Positions 7,706-15,739 of a stretch of DNA of 30,056 bases are shown in pieces. Each line of letters begins with the position of its first letter. The first letter of the stretch is position 1. The position numbers and the translations under genes are program-made. Source of the stretch: IDS-8 sp040902105 (GTDB lineage Bacteria; Pseudomonadota; Gammaproteobacteria; Steroidobacterales; Woeseiaceae); NCBI GenBank assembly GCA_040902105.1, contig JBBDXW010000036.1:1-30056 (forward strand), given 5' to 3'. The notes beneath the pieces were generated by a model. It had not been told where the DNA came from and ran no database searches. It was given only the letters and a program-made list of their open reading frames with translations.

Positions 7706-9565
7706 CTATTGTTCCCGGGTCCTGCGATGCGGTGCCGTATCGTTCGAACTGCGACTCGGTGCCGCACGGCTTTCACGTGGCGGCGGAGTCGCACTTGATG
7801 TTCGCGCCGGCGCGCTGGCTCTCGGTTGCGGTGCCGGGCGCGCTGTGCTCATTCGCGGTGCTGCTCTCTGCTGGCTGACCTGCGGGCGGCTGACAGCTTC
7901 GCTGCGCCTTGGGGTCGAGCGGAAACCGCTGTCCGAGGGAGCGGTTCTTACCGCCGGCGGCGTGGCCGTTCGCGTTCGTATCGAGCGGTCGCGAATTGCC
8001 GAGCGATCCCTGCTTCCTGAGTTGTCAGTAATCCCGGTGCGGTCAGCATCTCTCGAGCTGCCCGATGAGCTGATTGACGGTCGAGCGCGATCTGCCGCAC
8101 TGTTGCCGGCAGTCCGGTCGCGGGAACGAAAGCGGATGTCGTCGTTGCTGTCGCGGCGTTCCGCCAGGCGCGTTGTCGCGGTGCGTTCCGGCACACGCGA
8201 AGCCGCATCGGCGGAACTGCGTCTCCGCTCCTGCTGTGCGGCGGCCGCGGCGCGGTTACGTGCACGGAAGCGGATCGTGTCGCTGGCCGTGGCATTGTCT
8301 GCGACGGCCCTGTCCGGCTGGCGCGCACGGTCAGCCGGATTCGTTCCTACCCGGTCGCGCGCATTGTCATTGTCACGGCTCGCAGCGAAACCTTCGCGGT
8401 TATTGTTTGCACGGTTGTCTCGCTCGACCCTGTTGCCCGCGTCGCCGCGGAAGCCTACGCGGTCGTTGGTGCTGGCCACGCGGCGGGCGTTTCGCTCGGG
8501 CAGACGATAACCCTCGACGGTATGCTCGCGCGGGTGCTCGCGGAAACGCTCGAGGCGCGTGCGATAGTGCCCGGGCCGTGCGCCGCCGTCTCGTGGCCGC
8601 CAGTAGTCGCCGTCGCGATGGCGGTGCTCCGAACCATGCCGGTTGTGGTCCACGTAATACGTGTTGTACACGTTGATGCTGGGTCGACGGTAGTAATGTC
8701 CGAAGTAGTGGCGCCCGTAATACGGGTGACCCCAGTAGCTGTGGTGGAACACGTGCAGATGATCGGTGGCCCAGCCGATATTGAATGCCGTCGTCACGCC
8801 CCAGAAGTAACCCGAAGCAAAGGAGTGATGCACCGGATAGGGGTAGTAGTACACCGGGTACGGGCGCGGGTAATAGTAGTAAACCTGTCGCGGCTGGTAA
8901 TCCACCACGCGCTCGGGCTCGTAATACGGCACGTAGATAATTTCTTCGCTGACGGGCTGGATTTCGATCGCGCCGCCGTTATTGCTGACCGTCTGGCGCT
9001 CATCGGTTTTCAGGTTGCCGGCCGCGTAGGCACGGTCGCGAAACGTCTCGACCGCAGCGATCACGTCGGCCTGCTGGCTTACCACGGCTTCGCCGAGACG
9101 CCAGGTCCAGTCGATATCCTTGTCCATCATCTGGACGACTTCAGGATAGTTGAGGAGGGCGGTGACGGAGTCGTCCCACGATTCGTCGGATTTCAGGCCG
9201 CTGTCGTCCTCGAGTTGTTCGAGAAAGCGTGCCGCCTGCACGATCTCCAGTGGATAGGTCGATGCGGGCAGCACGATGGCGAGCAATTTGTCGGGATAAA
9301 GCGCGATCGGGCCGACCAGGGTTTCCAGCTCCTCCGCCGTCAATAGCGGAGCTTCTGCTGCCTCGATCGACGCAGTGTCGGCCGTCTTTGCGCCCTGCGC
9401 CTCGGTCGCATTCGCGGTCTCGTCCAATGCGTCGATCGGATTCCCTGCTTCGTCGACAGGCACCTGCGCCGGTAACGAACCGGATGCCAGCAACGCGCAC
9501 GCAAAAAACGGCAGCAGCCAAAACAGCTCATGCGCCGGTCTTTTATGCATCGATTCCGTTTTCAT
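7706..9565 (-). CDS. DUF3300 domain protein with low-complexity tail
   Basis: A secreted protein of 619 residues starting at the ATG at 9565, chosen because GGAGG lies 5 nt upstream. The signal peptide ends near LPAQ (about residue 34). After an acidic Ala-rich linker the DUF3300 domain (about 70-215) shows LVGPIALYPDKLLAIVLPASTYPLEIVQAARFL, LLNYPEVVQMMDKDIDWTWRLG and AVVSQQADVIAAVETFR in pieces typical of the family. A Tyr/Pro/His-rich stretch follows (YYYYPRPYPVYYYPYPV, about 230-310), then about 270 residues rich in Arg, Ala, Ser, Asp and Thr that are probably disordered. Function is unknown; an envelope location is inferred. The long tail gives large open frames on the opposite strand that I regard as artefacts. 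Confidence 0.88.
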   Translation of the reverse strand: MKTESMHKRPAHELFWLLPFFACALLASGSLPAQVPVDEAGNPIDALDETANATEAQGAKTADTASIEAAEAPLLTAEELETLVGPIALYPDKLLAIVLPASTYPLEIVQAARFLEQLEDDSGLKSDESWDDSVTALLNYPEVVQMMDKDIDWTWRLGEAVVSQQADVIAAVETFRDRAYAAGNLKTDERQTVSNNGGAIEIQPVSEEIIYVPYYEPERVVDYQPRQVYYYYPRPYPVYYYPYPVHHSFASGYFWGVTTAFNIGWATDHLHVFHHSYWGHPYYGRHYFGHYYRRPSINVYNTYYVDHNRHGSEHRHRDGDYWRPRDGGARPGHYRTRLERFREHPREHTVEGYRLPERNARRVASTNDRVGFRGDAGNRVERDNRANNNREGFAASRDNDNARDRVGTNPADRARQPDRAVADNATASDTIRFRARNRAAAAAQQERRRSSADAASRVPERTATTRLAERRDSNDDIRFRSRDRTAGNSAADRARPSISSSGSSRDADRTGITDNSGSRDRSAIRDRSIRTRTATPPAVRTAPSDSGFRSTPRRSEAVSRPQVSQQRAAPRMSTARPAPQPRASAPARTSSATPPPRESRAAPSRSSNDTAPHRRTREQ

Positions 9566-9658
9566 GTGAACCTCCGGATCCATTATCCGCGTTTTCCGCG
9601 CGCGGATGGAGAGATCGTGATGCAGATACTAGCGACGTCAAGCTGAATAGGCCCTTAA

Positions 9659-9700
9659 CTGGCGCCGGGCGCCGCCAGTGCCTGTTTCCGTCGTTTTTTT
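9659..9700 (+). other. GC hairpin followed by T-run, 9566-9782 gap
   Basis: In the stretch between the DUF3300 gene and the MFS gene, ACTGGCG at 9659 pairs with CGCCAGT over a GC-rich centre, and a run of seven T lies at 9694-9700, about 14 nt beyond the stem. That is too far for a standard intrinsic terminator. The sequence from about 9704 to 9776 is strikingly AT-rich for this genome and may hold the promoter of the minus-strand DUF3300 gene, but I cannot point to clear -35/-10 boxes. Confidence 0.25.
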
Positions 9701-9782
9701 GCGCAAACAAGAATGAGAAACTATATCATAATGTTCTTCTATCTATTTGATCTTTCGATATTAATAGTCGTATTTCCGGGTA

Positions 9783-11070
9783 TTACCGGGAGGAGATCTC
9801 CTGCTCGTAAACCTGTGAGGTCGTATGCGACGCCGTGAGCGCGTCCGCGAATGCGCCGTGATCCTCGGCACCCGCTCTGGAACGGCGCAGGCGCCGCTGC
9901 AGCAGGTATACGCACAGGAGAGCGTGAACCGCGCCGGTAAAGATGAACAGCCCGCGCGCTCCGAAGAACTGCATCGCGATGGACGAGAGGAGGGGGCCCG
10001 CCACAGCGCCGATACCGTACATGAGCAACAAGCCGCTGGACACCATCACGTACTCGCCCTGAGCCGCGTGATCGTTCGTGTGCGCGATGGAAATCGAATA
10101 CAACGGGAAGGCCGCGGCGCCCCACAGGCCGCCTAGTAGAATCAGGCCGGCGGGGGTGAACCTGTCGGCGAACAGCCAGATTGCGATCGACACCAGGATG
10201 GCGAGACTGGCGGCTATTGCCATGACGAAGCGGCGGTCAACGTGATCCGACCAGGCGCCGAGCGGGCCCCCATGGACGTTCACGATCGTCGGCAGTGGGT
10301 CGTCNNNNNNNNNNCCAGGGGGGGCCCCCTCCGCCGATAACGGCCGCCGTCATGAACCATGCTGTCAGCGAGACGTCGGTGGAGAACGAAATCGTGAATA
10401 CCGGCGCCAGCGCCCAGAAGGAGCCGTTGGCGAGGCCTGTGGTCAGGCTGCCCAGCATGCCGGCCGGAGAGGTCCGGTAAAGGTAGGGAATAGCGAGCCT
10501 GGTGTCTCCCTGGACCTGGCGCGGCGTCGGTGCCGTGGACAACACCACCGGCAGCGCGGCCAGCGAAACGAGGACAGATGCGAGTGCGAACAAGGTCATG
10601 GCCGCGGGGTCGTCCAGCAACATCATCTGCTGGCCCGCTGCAAGCATCGTCATGTTAATGAGCGTGTAAACGGAGAACACGGAGCCGCGATTGTCATTGG
10701 TCGAGGCTTCGTTGAGCCAGCTTTCAATGACGACGTAGAGAATTGCGAAGCAGAAGCCGGTCACGAAGCGCAACAGACTCCAGGACCAGAGGCTGATCCA
10801 CAGTCCGTGCAGCAGAGGAATCGCTGACGCGAGCGCAGTCATCGCCGCAAAGACGCGCACATGTCCCACGCGCTGTACCAGTCCCGCGCCGCGCCAGCTG
10901 CCGACGGCGAAGCCCAGGAAATAGGCTGCGCCGAACGTGCCGACCGCCACGGTGGAAAAATTTTCCATGGTTGCGCGCACCGGCAGCAACGTCCCTTGCA
11001 AACCTTGTCCTGTCAGCAATATGGCAACGCCGACGAGCAGCGCGGTAATGGAAGCGATGGAGCTGATCAT
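9783..11070 (-). CDS. MFS transporter, interrupted by an assembly gap
   Basis: A major-facilitator permease with about 12 helices. The N-terminal half (11070 to 10315) begins MISSIASITALLVGVAILL and contains VGSWRGAGLVQRVGHVRVF after helix 2 and LRFVTGFCFAILYVVIESWLNE. The C-terminal half (10304 to 9783) has PLGAWSDHVDRRFVM, the repeated loop motif, and ends in a soluble tail. The N-run at 10305-10314 separates the halves and the frames do not join, but the MFS text before (FMTAAVIGGG) and after (PLGAWSDHVDRR) are what should be adjacent, so the gene is probably intact in the organism. It follows the MocR gene on the same strand by 101 bp and resembles the UMF2/YcaD-like group of small-molecule exporters; substrate unknown. 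Confidence 0.8.
10305..10314. other. assembly gap (10 N) inside the MFS gene
   Basis: Ten N replace sequence of unknown length. The flanks look unreliable: CCAGGGGGGCCCCCTCC on one side is self-complementary, and the stretch just before the gap does not read as MFS protein in any frame. Confidence 0.95.
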
Positions 11071-11171
11071 GAAAAACGGTTACGCAGTGAATGGGCGAGG
11101 TGCAATGCAGGCTGTTATAGGGGAATTCGCGCAGCGGCGAAAGGGACGGCTTGTGTTTTCCAGGAAAAAAA

Positions 11172-12629
11172 TCAGTGGCCGCGAGCGGCAAGTTCGCTGA
11201 CGGTCCGGCCGAGTTGCTGCAAGCCGGCATCGATCGCCTCTGTCCAGGGATGACCGAAACTCAAGCGGATGAAATTGCGATACCGATTGCACGGAGAAAA
11301 CATACTGCCTGGCACAATACTGATGCCTTCCTGAATGACTTTGTCGAACAGTTTCTCGGAATCGACCGCTTCCGGAAGCTCCAGCCAGAGCACGCAGCCG
11401 CCGACCGGCTTCGACGTGCGCGTTTCCGGCGGAAAATGACTGGCGACGGCGGCGGTCATGCGCCGGGCGTTGCACTGTAAAACCTGCCGCAGCGTCTTCA
11501 GATGCCGGTCGTAATCGCCGCTCGCGACGAATTCGCCCAGCGTCATCTGCTGCAGCAGGCCCGATGAGCAGGAAAAGGCCCGCTTCAGGCGGGCAATGTC
11601 ATCGTGAAAGCGCCCGGTCAGTAGCCAGCCTATCCGATAGCCGGGTGCAGCCGTTTTGGAGAACGAACCGCAGGTCAGGACGTTTCCACTTCGTGAATGA
11701 AATTCCGCAGGCTTGGGGCGATGGCCGTCGAACAACAGTTCACCGTACACGTCGTCTTCAATCAGCACGACCTTGCGCTCGTCCAGCAGTTCGACCAGCA
11801 GCTTGCGTTTATGGTCGGGCATGCTTGCGCCCAGAGGATTGCTGAGCGTCGTGGAGAACATGCAGACCTTCACCGGGTGCGCGTCGAGAGTTTTTCGCAG
11901 CGCGTCGACTTCGACGCCTTCCTCCGGACAGGTTTCGACCTCGATAGCGAGCATGCCGAGGCTCTCGATCAGTTCGAGCTGCCCGTGATACGTCGGCGAT
12001 TCCACGGCGATCACGTCGCCTCTCCTGGCAACGGCTGTCAGCGCCAGCGACAGGGCTTCCTGGCCGCCATTGGTGATGCAGATGCTGTCCGGATCGACGT
12101 TGCTCCCGACAGTGTCGAGGTAACGATAGGCGATCTGCCGGCGCAGGCGCGGCTCGCCCATATTCGGCGCATAGGCGAGACTGCGTTCTTCCGCGCGTGC
12201 CATCACGCGTTTCATGGTCCGGTGCAACGCCTTTGCGGGCGGCTTCGCCATGCTGGGATCGGCGATGCCGAACTGCAGAACGTTCGGCTGGTGTATGCCG
12301 TCAAAGACACGATCCATCAGGCTGCGGCGGGCAACCGCCACCGGCCGGGTGGAACGCCTGAAGCGTGGTGCGGGCCGTACGAGGTCGTTCGCCAGCAGCC
12401 CGCGCACGTAAAAGCCGGATTGCGGCCGCGACTCGACCCGCCGCTGGCGCTCGAGTTCGACATAGGCCTGGCGGACGGTCGGAATACTGACGCCGATGCG
12501 CGTACTCATGCGGCGCAGGGAAGGCAGGCGGTCGCCCGGCTGCAGCGTGCCTGTCTCGATGTTCTCCGAAATCAGGTCGATGACCTGCCGGTACAGGTAG
12601 TCGGCGCCGTCCTTGTTCACACTTAACAT
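11172..12629 (-). CDS. MocR-type GntR/aminotransferase transcriptional regulator
   Basis: A 485-residue regulator: an N-terminal GntR winged helix (about 10-75, with GDRLPSLRRMSTRIGVS and the recognition region TVRQAYVELERQ) joined by a linker to a fold-type I PLP aminotransferase domain (about 110-480). The PLP lysine is K325 in GSFSKTAAPGYRIGW; TNGGQEALSLAL binds the cofactor phosphate and SNPLGASMP and EDDVYGEL are typical. Such proteins sense a PLP-reactive ligand and usually control the neighbouring gene, here the divergent EamA exporter at 12762 or the downstream MFS gene. No strong Shine-Dalgarno precedes the ATG at 12629, so the message may be leaderless or the GTG four codons in may be used. 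Confidence 0.92.
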   Translation of the reverse strand: MLSVNKDGADYLYRQVIDLISENIETGTLQPGDRLPSLRRMSTRIGVSIPTVRQAYVELERQRRVESRPQSGFYVRGLLANDLVRPAPRFRRSTRPVAVARRSLMDRVFDGIHQPNVLQFGIADPSMAKPPAKALHRTMKRVMARAEERSLAYAPNMGEPRLRRQIAYRYLDTVGSNVDPDSICITNGGQEALSLALTAVARRGDVIAVESPTYHGQLELIESLGMLAIEVETCPEEGVEVDALRKTLDAHPVKVCMFSTTLSNPLGASMPDHKRKLLVELLDERKVVLIEDDVYGELLFDGHRPKPAEFHSRSGNVLTCGSFSKTAAPGYRIGWLLTGRFHDDIARLKRAFSCSSGLLQQMTLGEFVASGDYDRHLKTLRQVLQCNARRMTAAVASHFPPETRTSKPVGGCVLWLELPEAVDSEKLFDKVIQEGISIVPGSMFSPCNRYRNFIRLSFGHPWTEAIDAGLQQLGRTVSELAARGH

Positions 12630-12643
12630 AAACTGTTCATGTT
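12625..12643. promoter_or_regulatory. candidate MocR operator, inverted repeat AACAT-N9-ATGTT
   Basis: AACAT at 12625-12629 and ATGTT at 12639-12643 form an inverted repeat over the start of the MocR gene in the 132-bp divergent region. Two TATAGT hexamers at 12668-12673 and 12687-12692 are possible -10 elements for the EamA gene; no convincing -35 lies at the right distance. Autoregulation is inferred from position alone. Confidence 0.3.
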
Positions 12644-12761
12644 ACATTTCTGAAAAATTGTTTCTGTTATAGTCCCAATACGCCCGTATAGTCAACCCTC
12701 GGACGAGGCCCGCAAAGGGCCCGCGAATGACGCCACTGAACACCACATTGCGAGATTCGTC

Positions 12762-13706
12762 ATGAGTAACGGGCTTCTGTATCTGATTACTGTACTGGTG
12801 TGGGGATCGACCTGGATTGCGATCGAATTCCAGCTCGGTGTCGTTGCGCCGGAAGTGTCTATTTTCTATCGTTACAGCCTGGCCTCGCTGCTGATATTCG
12901 GCTGGTGCCGCTTGCGCGGACTGCGCCTGCGCTTCGACAGGCGCGCGCACAGCCGCTTCCTGTTGCTTGGGCTGCTGCTCTTTTGTCTCAATTACATCGT
13001 GATGTATCACGCGCAGCAGTACATCAGTTCGGCGCTGACCGCGATCGCATTCTCGACCATGCTGTGGATGAACATCGGCAATTCGAGAATCTTCTTCGGT
13101 GTCCGTTCGGGACCGCGCGTGATTGTCGGGTCGATGCTCGGGATAGCCGGCATCGTCACCCTGTTTTTGCCGCAGGTCGCCAGTTTGTCGCTGTCCGACG
13201 CGACGTTTTACGGAGCCGGTCTCTGTGTGCTCGGCGCCTTTATCGCGTCGCTCGGCAACATGGCGTCGCAGGACGCGCAGAAAGGGGGCTTGCCGGTCAT
13301 GCAGACGAATGCCTGGGGCATGTTGTACGGCGCCCTGCTGACCGGCGCGATCGCGCTCGGCCAGGGCCACACCTTCAACTTCGATGCTTCGGCGGGCTAC
13401 GTCCTGTCGCTCGGCTATCTCGCCGTGTTCGGTTCCGTTATTGCGTTCGGCGCCTACCTCACGCTGCTCGGCCGCATTGGCGCGCACAAGGCGGGTTACG
13501 CGGTGGTGATGTTCCCGGTGATCGCGCTGCTTCTGTCGATTCTCTTTGAGGGCCTGCAGATCACTGGCAACATCGTTGCCGGCATCTTGCTGGTGACGTT
13601 CGGCAATATGGTGATTCTCCGGCGTACTCGCGCGCCGGCGCAGCAGCTCGAAACCGCGGGCGGCGTGCCTGCGCCCATCCGGATAAAGGAAGCGGCTTGC
13701 CGCTGA
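12762..13706 (+). CDS. EamA-family (DMT) transporter
   Basis: A 314-residue inner-membrane protein of the drug/metabolite transporter superfamily with about ten helices in two EamA repeats. The start (LLYLITVLVWGSTWIAIEFQLG) and FYRYSLASLLIFGWCRLRG match the first EamA repeat; the second repeat includes LAVFGSVIAFGAYLTLLGRIGAHKAGYAVVMFPVIALLLS. These carriers usually export amino acids or related metabolites. It is divergent from the MocR regulator, which probably controls it. It converges with the next gene, whose stop begins 2 bp after its own stop codon. Confidence 0.93.
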   Translation: MSNGLLYLITVLVWGSTWIAIEFQLGVVAPEVSIFYRYSLASLLIFGWCRLRGLRLRFDRRAHSRFLLLGLLLFCLNYIVMYHAQQYISSALTAIAFSTMLWMNIGNSRIFFGVRSGPRVIVGSMLGIAGIVTLFLPQVASLSLSDATFYGAGLCVLGAFIASLGNMASQDAQKGGLPVMQTNAWGMLYGALLTGAIALGQGHTFNFDASAGYVLSLGYLAVFGSVIAFGAYLTLLGRIGAHKAGYAVVMFPVIALLLSILFEGLQITGNIVAGILLVTFGNMVILRRTRAPAQQLETAGGVPAPIRIKEAACR

Positions 13707-13707
13707 A

Positions 13708-14199
13708 CTACCCGACCTGCGCCGGGTCGCGGTTCCGCACGATGGGCGCGCCATAGAGGGAGTGCAGGTCCGTCTCGGTCAGGTAGAGAGGGTGGTGTAT
13801 TTCGGTGATGGCGGCGTAATCGAAAGCAGCGCCTTGTTTTTTTACTTCAAAAACGTATGAGTGCAAGGCGACCTTCCGGGGGATTTCGAGGGACATGGGT
13901 CCTGCTATGTCCACACTGTCCTCGTCGAGCGTCAGCGTCCCGACGCGCGTGAGCCGCTTGGTAATGGTCCAGCCGCGGGCCTTGAAGACGGCGCCAATCG
14001 GCTGCCCTGACAGCACCAGGGCGTGCTCCTCCGCGAGGGCGGCCCCGATCGAGTCGCTGAATTCGACCAGCGCATACGTACGGCAGACTTTGCGGCCGTC
14101 TTCCAGGCTGTAGAGGCTTGAGATCCTCCTCTGGTCGCTGCTTTCGATGACGTCGATGCCGAAGCTGCCGAATTCCTGCTTGATACGTTCGCTGTTCAA
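13708..14199 (-). CDS. conserved-looking cytoplasmic protein, unknown
   Basis: A 163-residue soluble protein with no signal peptide or membrane helix. Balanced composition, few rare features and strong strand/helix alternation suggest a compact alpha/beta fold (DGRKVCRTYALVEFSD, GWTITKRLTRVGTLTLDEDSV, ALHSYVFEVKKQGAAFDYAAITEIHHPLYLTETDLHSLYG in pieces). The paired His in EIHHP and the ending are distinctive. I do not recognise the family. It overlaps no other gene, converges tightly with the EamA gene, and its start faces a 457-bp region shared with the cysteine-rich protein gene. Confidence 0.7.
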   Translation of the reverse strand: MNSERIKQEFGSFGIDVIESSDQRRISSLYSLEDGRKVCRTYALVEFSDSIGAALAEEHALVLSGQPIGAVFKARGWTITKRLTRVGTLTLDEDSVDIAGPMSLEIPRKVALHSYVFEVKKQGAAFDYAAITEIHHPLYLTETDLHSLYGAPIVRNRDPAQVG

Positions 14200-14291
14200 T
14201 AGCTCTCAATTCCCGCCGCAACCGGCAATCCCGATTGCATTATTATGCCGATTTTCCACGCGACAATGTTTTTCAGAACATTTCAAGGGCA

Positions 14292-14365
14292 GTTGGAGCC
14301 CGTGCAAACGGGCGAATGAGAAATCCGCCGGCGTGGCAGAATCGCCCCTTGGCACGGGCTCCAAC
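14292..14365. repeat. BIME-like REP pair B
   Basis: REP-like units at 14292-14315 (GTTGGAGCCCG ... CGGGCGA) and 14342-14365 (TCGCCCC ... CACGGGCTCCAAC) are inverted with a 26-nt spacer. The outer arms are nearly perfect complements. A TTTTT follows at 14371-14375 after AGGGC. Unlike pairs A and C, this one lies between divergent gene starts, in the 457-bp region 14200-14656. Confidence 0.82.
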
Positions 14366-14496
14366 AGGGCTTTTTCGCTGCCATATGCGACAGTGAAATA
14401 TGGATCAAAAATCGCGTTGCAGGTCTGCCTCGCCATATTCAGCTTCGCGCCGCACAAGTTGCGGCACAATAACGGCAATAAAAACAGGAGATGAAC

Positions 14497-14607
14497 ATGC
14501 GGCAATTTCAAGCGATCGCGCCCGCGGCGCAGCCAGGAACACCCATATGCGTATCGGTCATGCTCCTGTTCTCGGCGTTCCTGGCGGGACGGTATACTGT
14601 CCGATAG
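14497..14607 (+). CDS. possible 36-residue small hydrophobic protein
   Basis: In the otherwise gene-free 14200-14656 stretch, AGGAG at the ideal distance precedes an ATG opening 36 codons. The product has a polar Gln/Ala/Pro-rich first half and a hydrophobic second half (CVSVMLLFSAFLAG). It ends at TAG 49 bp before the cysteine-rich protein gene. The good ribosome binding site is the main support; the length is too short to judge coding bias, and the same region must hold the promoter of the downstream gene (a TATACT lies inside the ORF end). Confidence 0.3.
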   Translation: MRQFQAIAPAAQPGTPICVSVMLLFSAFLAGRYTVR

Positions 14608-14656
14608 TGCCCATTCGCCGCGACACCGGTCGCGCGGCGCCCCGCGGAGGAGTCTC

Positions 14657-15019
14657 ATGAAGGGAGAAGACATCCGTTGCTATCGCTGCGGCGAGTCGCT
14701 TGCCGCATTGACGCTACCGCTTTCGCGGCGGGACGAATGCCCGTCCTGCACGGTGCACCTGCATGTCTGTCGCATGTGCCGGTACTTCGATCCGACGGTG
14801 GCAAAGCAGTGCCTGGAAGACGACGCTGAAGAGGTTACGGATAAGGAACGGGTCAACTTCTGCGAGTGGTTCAAGCCGAGTGCGGATGCATTCGATCCCG
14901 TGCGTGCAAAAAAAGCAGCGAAGGCGAAATCGGACCTGGCCGCATTGTTCGGCGAGGCCGGCGAGCAACAGCCGGGAGACGACGATCAGCTTCGCGATGC
15001 GGAAGACCTGTTCAGGTAG
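14657..15019 (+). CDS. cysteine-rich zinc-binding-like protein beside queC
   Basis: A 120-residue soluble protein with eight cysteines in its first 70 residues, arranged as CxxC at 8/11, CxxC at 28/31, CxxC at 38/41 and single Cys at 52 and 69, matching one or two zinc ribbons (CYRCGESL, CPSCTVHLHVCRMCRYFDP, FCEWF). The C-terminal half is acidic and Ala/Lys-rich and probably helical. GGAGGAGTC 5 nt upstream is a strong Shine-Dalgarno. The gene lies 42 bp before queC on the same strand and may be co-transcribed. I recall similar small conserved proteins in gammaproteobacteria, without known function. Confidence 0.8.
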   Translation: MKGEDIRCYRCGESLAALTLPLSRRDECPSCTVHLHVCRMCRYFDPTVAKQCLEDDAEEVTDKERVNFCEWFKPSADAFDPVRAKKAAKAKSDLAALFGEAGEQQPGDDDQLRDAEDLFR

Positions 15020-15061
15020 CGACAGGCCGGCGCGATGCATGCTGACGATGCACATCGGGCA

Positions 15062-15739
15062 ATGAACAACAGAGCGCTCGTTCTATTGTCCGGCGGCCAG
15101 GACTCCACGACCTGTCTGTACTGGGCGATCGACCGCTTCGGCAGGCGCGCTGTCGAATCGCTGACCTTCGACTACGGGCAACGCCATCGCATCGAACTCG
15201 ACGCGGCAAGACAGGTTGCATCGCAGGCCGGACTACCGAACTTCATACTGCCAATCGATACCTTCGACGCACTCGGCGGGAATGCACTCACGGACCCGGC
15301 AGTTGCAGTACCAAAGACGGTTGCGGAAAACGGTGTGCTGCCCGTGACCTTCGTACCTGGCCGCAATCTCATCTTCCTGACGTTTGCCGCGGCCTACGCC
15401 TGGCAGCGGGGTATCGGGCAACTCGTTACGGGCGTCGCGCAGACGGACTACAGCGGATATCCCGACTGTCGTCGTGACACCATCGACGCTCTCGAGAACA
15501 CGCTTGCTCTCGGCCTGGAACGGCGCATGATCATTCATACGCCGCTCATGGAACTGACAAAAAAGGAAACGGTATTGCTGGCGCAGGACCTTGGCGCGAT
15601 GGGGGCAATGTCGCTGACGCATACCTGCTACAACGGCCTGCGTCCTCCCTGCGGAGAATGCGCGGCGTGCCTCCTGCGCGCCAGGGGGTTTGCCGAAGCC
15701 GGTATTGCCGACCCGCTGCTTGAAACACATCGCGCATGA
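15062..15739 (+). CDS. queC: 7-cyano-7-deazaguanine synthase QueC
   Basis: The ATP-dependent enzyme that turns 7-carboxy-7-deazaguanine and ammonia into preQ0 for queuosine in tRNA. At 225 residues it has normal length. The PP-loop SGGQDS is at 10-15, followed by FDYGQRH. VPGRNLIFLTFAAAYA, GVAQTDYSGYPDCR and LTKKETVLLAQDLG are family motifs. The structural zinc site is complete: Cys189, 197, 200 and 203 in CYNGLRPPCGECAAC. The ATG at 15062 is preferred over 15035 because the product then begins just ahead of the first strand, as in known QueC. The stop overlaps the queE start as ATGA, so the two are translationally coupled. Confidence 0.96.
   Translation: MNNRALVLLSGGQDSTTCLYWAIDRFGRRAVESLTFDYGQRHRIELDAARQVASQAGLPNFILPIDTFDALGGNALTDPAVAVPKTVAENGVLPVTFVPGRNLIFLTFAAAYAWQRGIGQLVTGVAQTDYSGYPDCRRDTIDALENTLALGLERRMIIHTPLMELTKKETVLLAQDLGAMGAMSLTHTCYNGLRPPCGECAACLLRARGFAEAGIADPLLETHRA

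Noticed and set aside
7845..9346. Long plus-strand open frames (221 and 274 codons) opposite the DUF3300 gene
   Set aside because: They mirror the Arg/Ala-rich repeat-like composition of the real minus-strand gene, have no ribosome binding site or recognisable domain, and the minus frame has a signal peptide and family motifs.
9713..9838. 41-codon AT-rich hydrophobic ORF starting at 9713
   Set aside because: It has no ribosome binding site and runs antisense into the end of the MFS gene; the AT-richness better fits a regulatory stretch.
10237..10304. Frameshift pseudogene call for the MFS gene
   Set aside because: The frame change coincides with the N gap and a suspect flank; the protein is otherwise complete on both sides.
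15019..15062. preQ1 riboswitch before queC
   Set aside because: The 42-bp gap is too short and has no C-rich pseudoknot motif; I also see none in 14200-14656.
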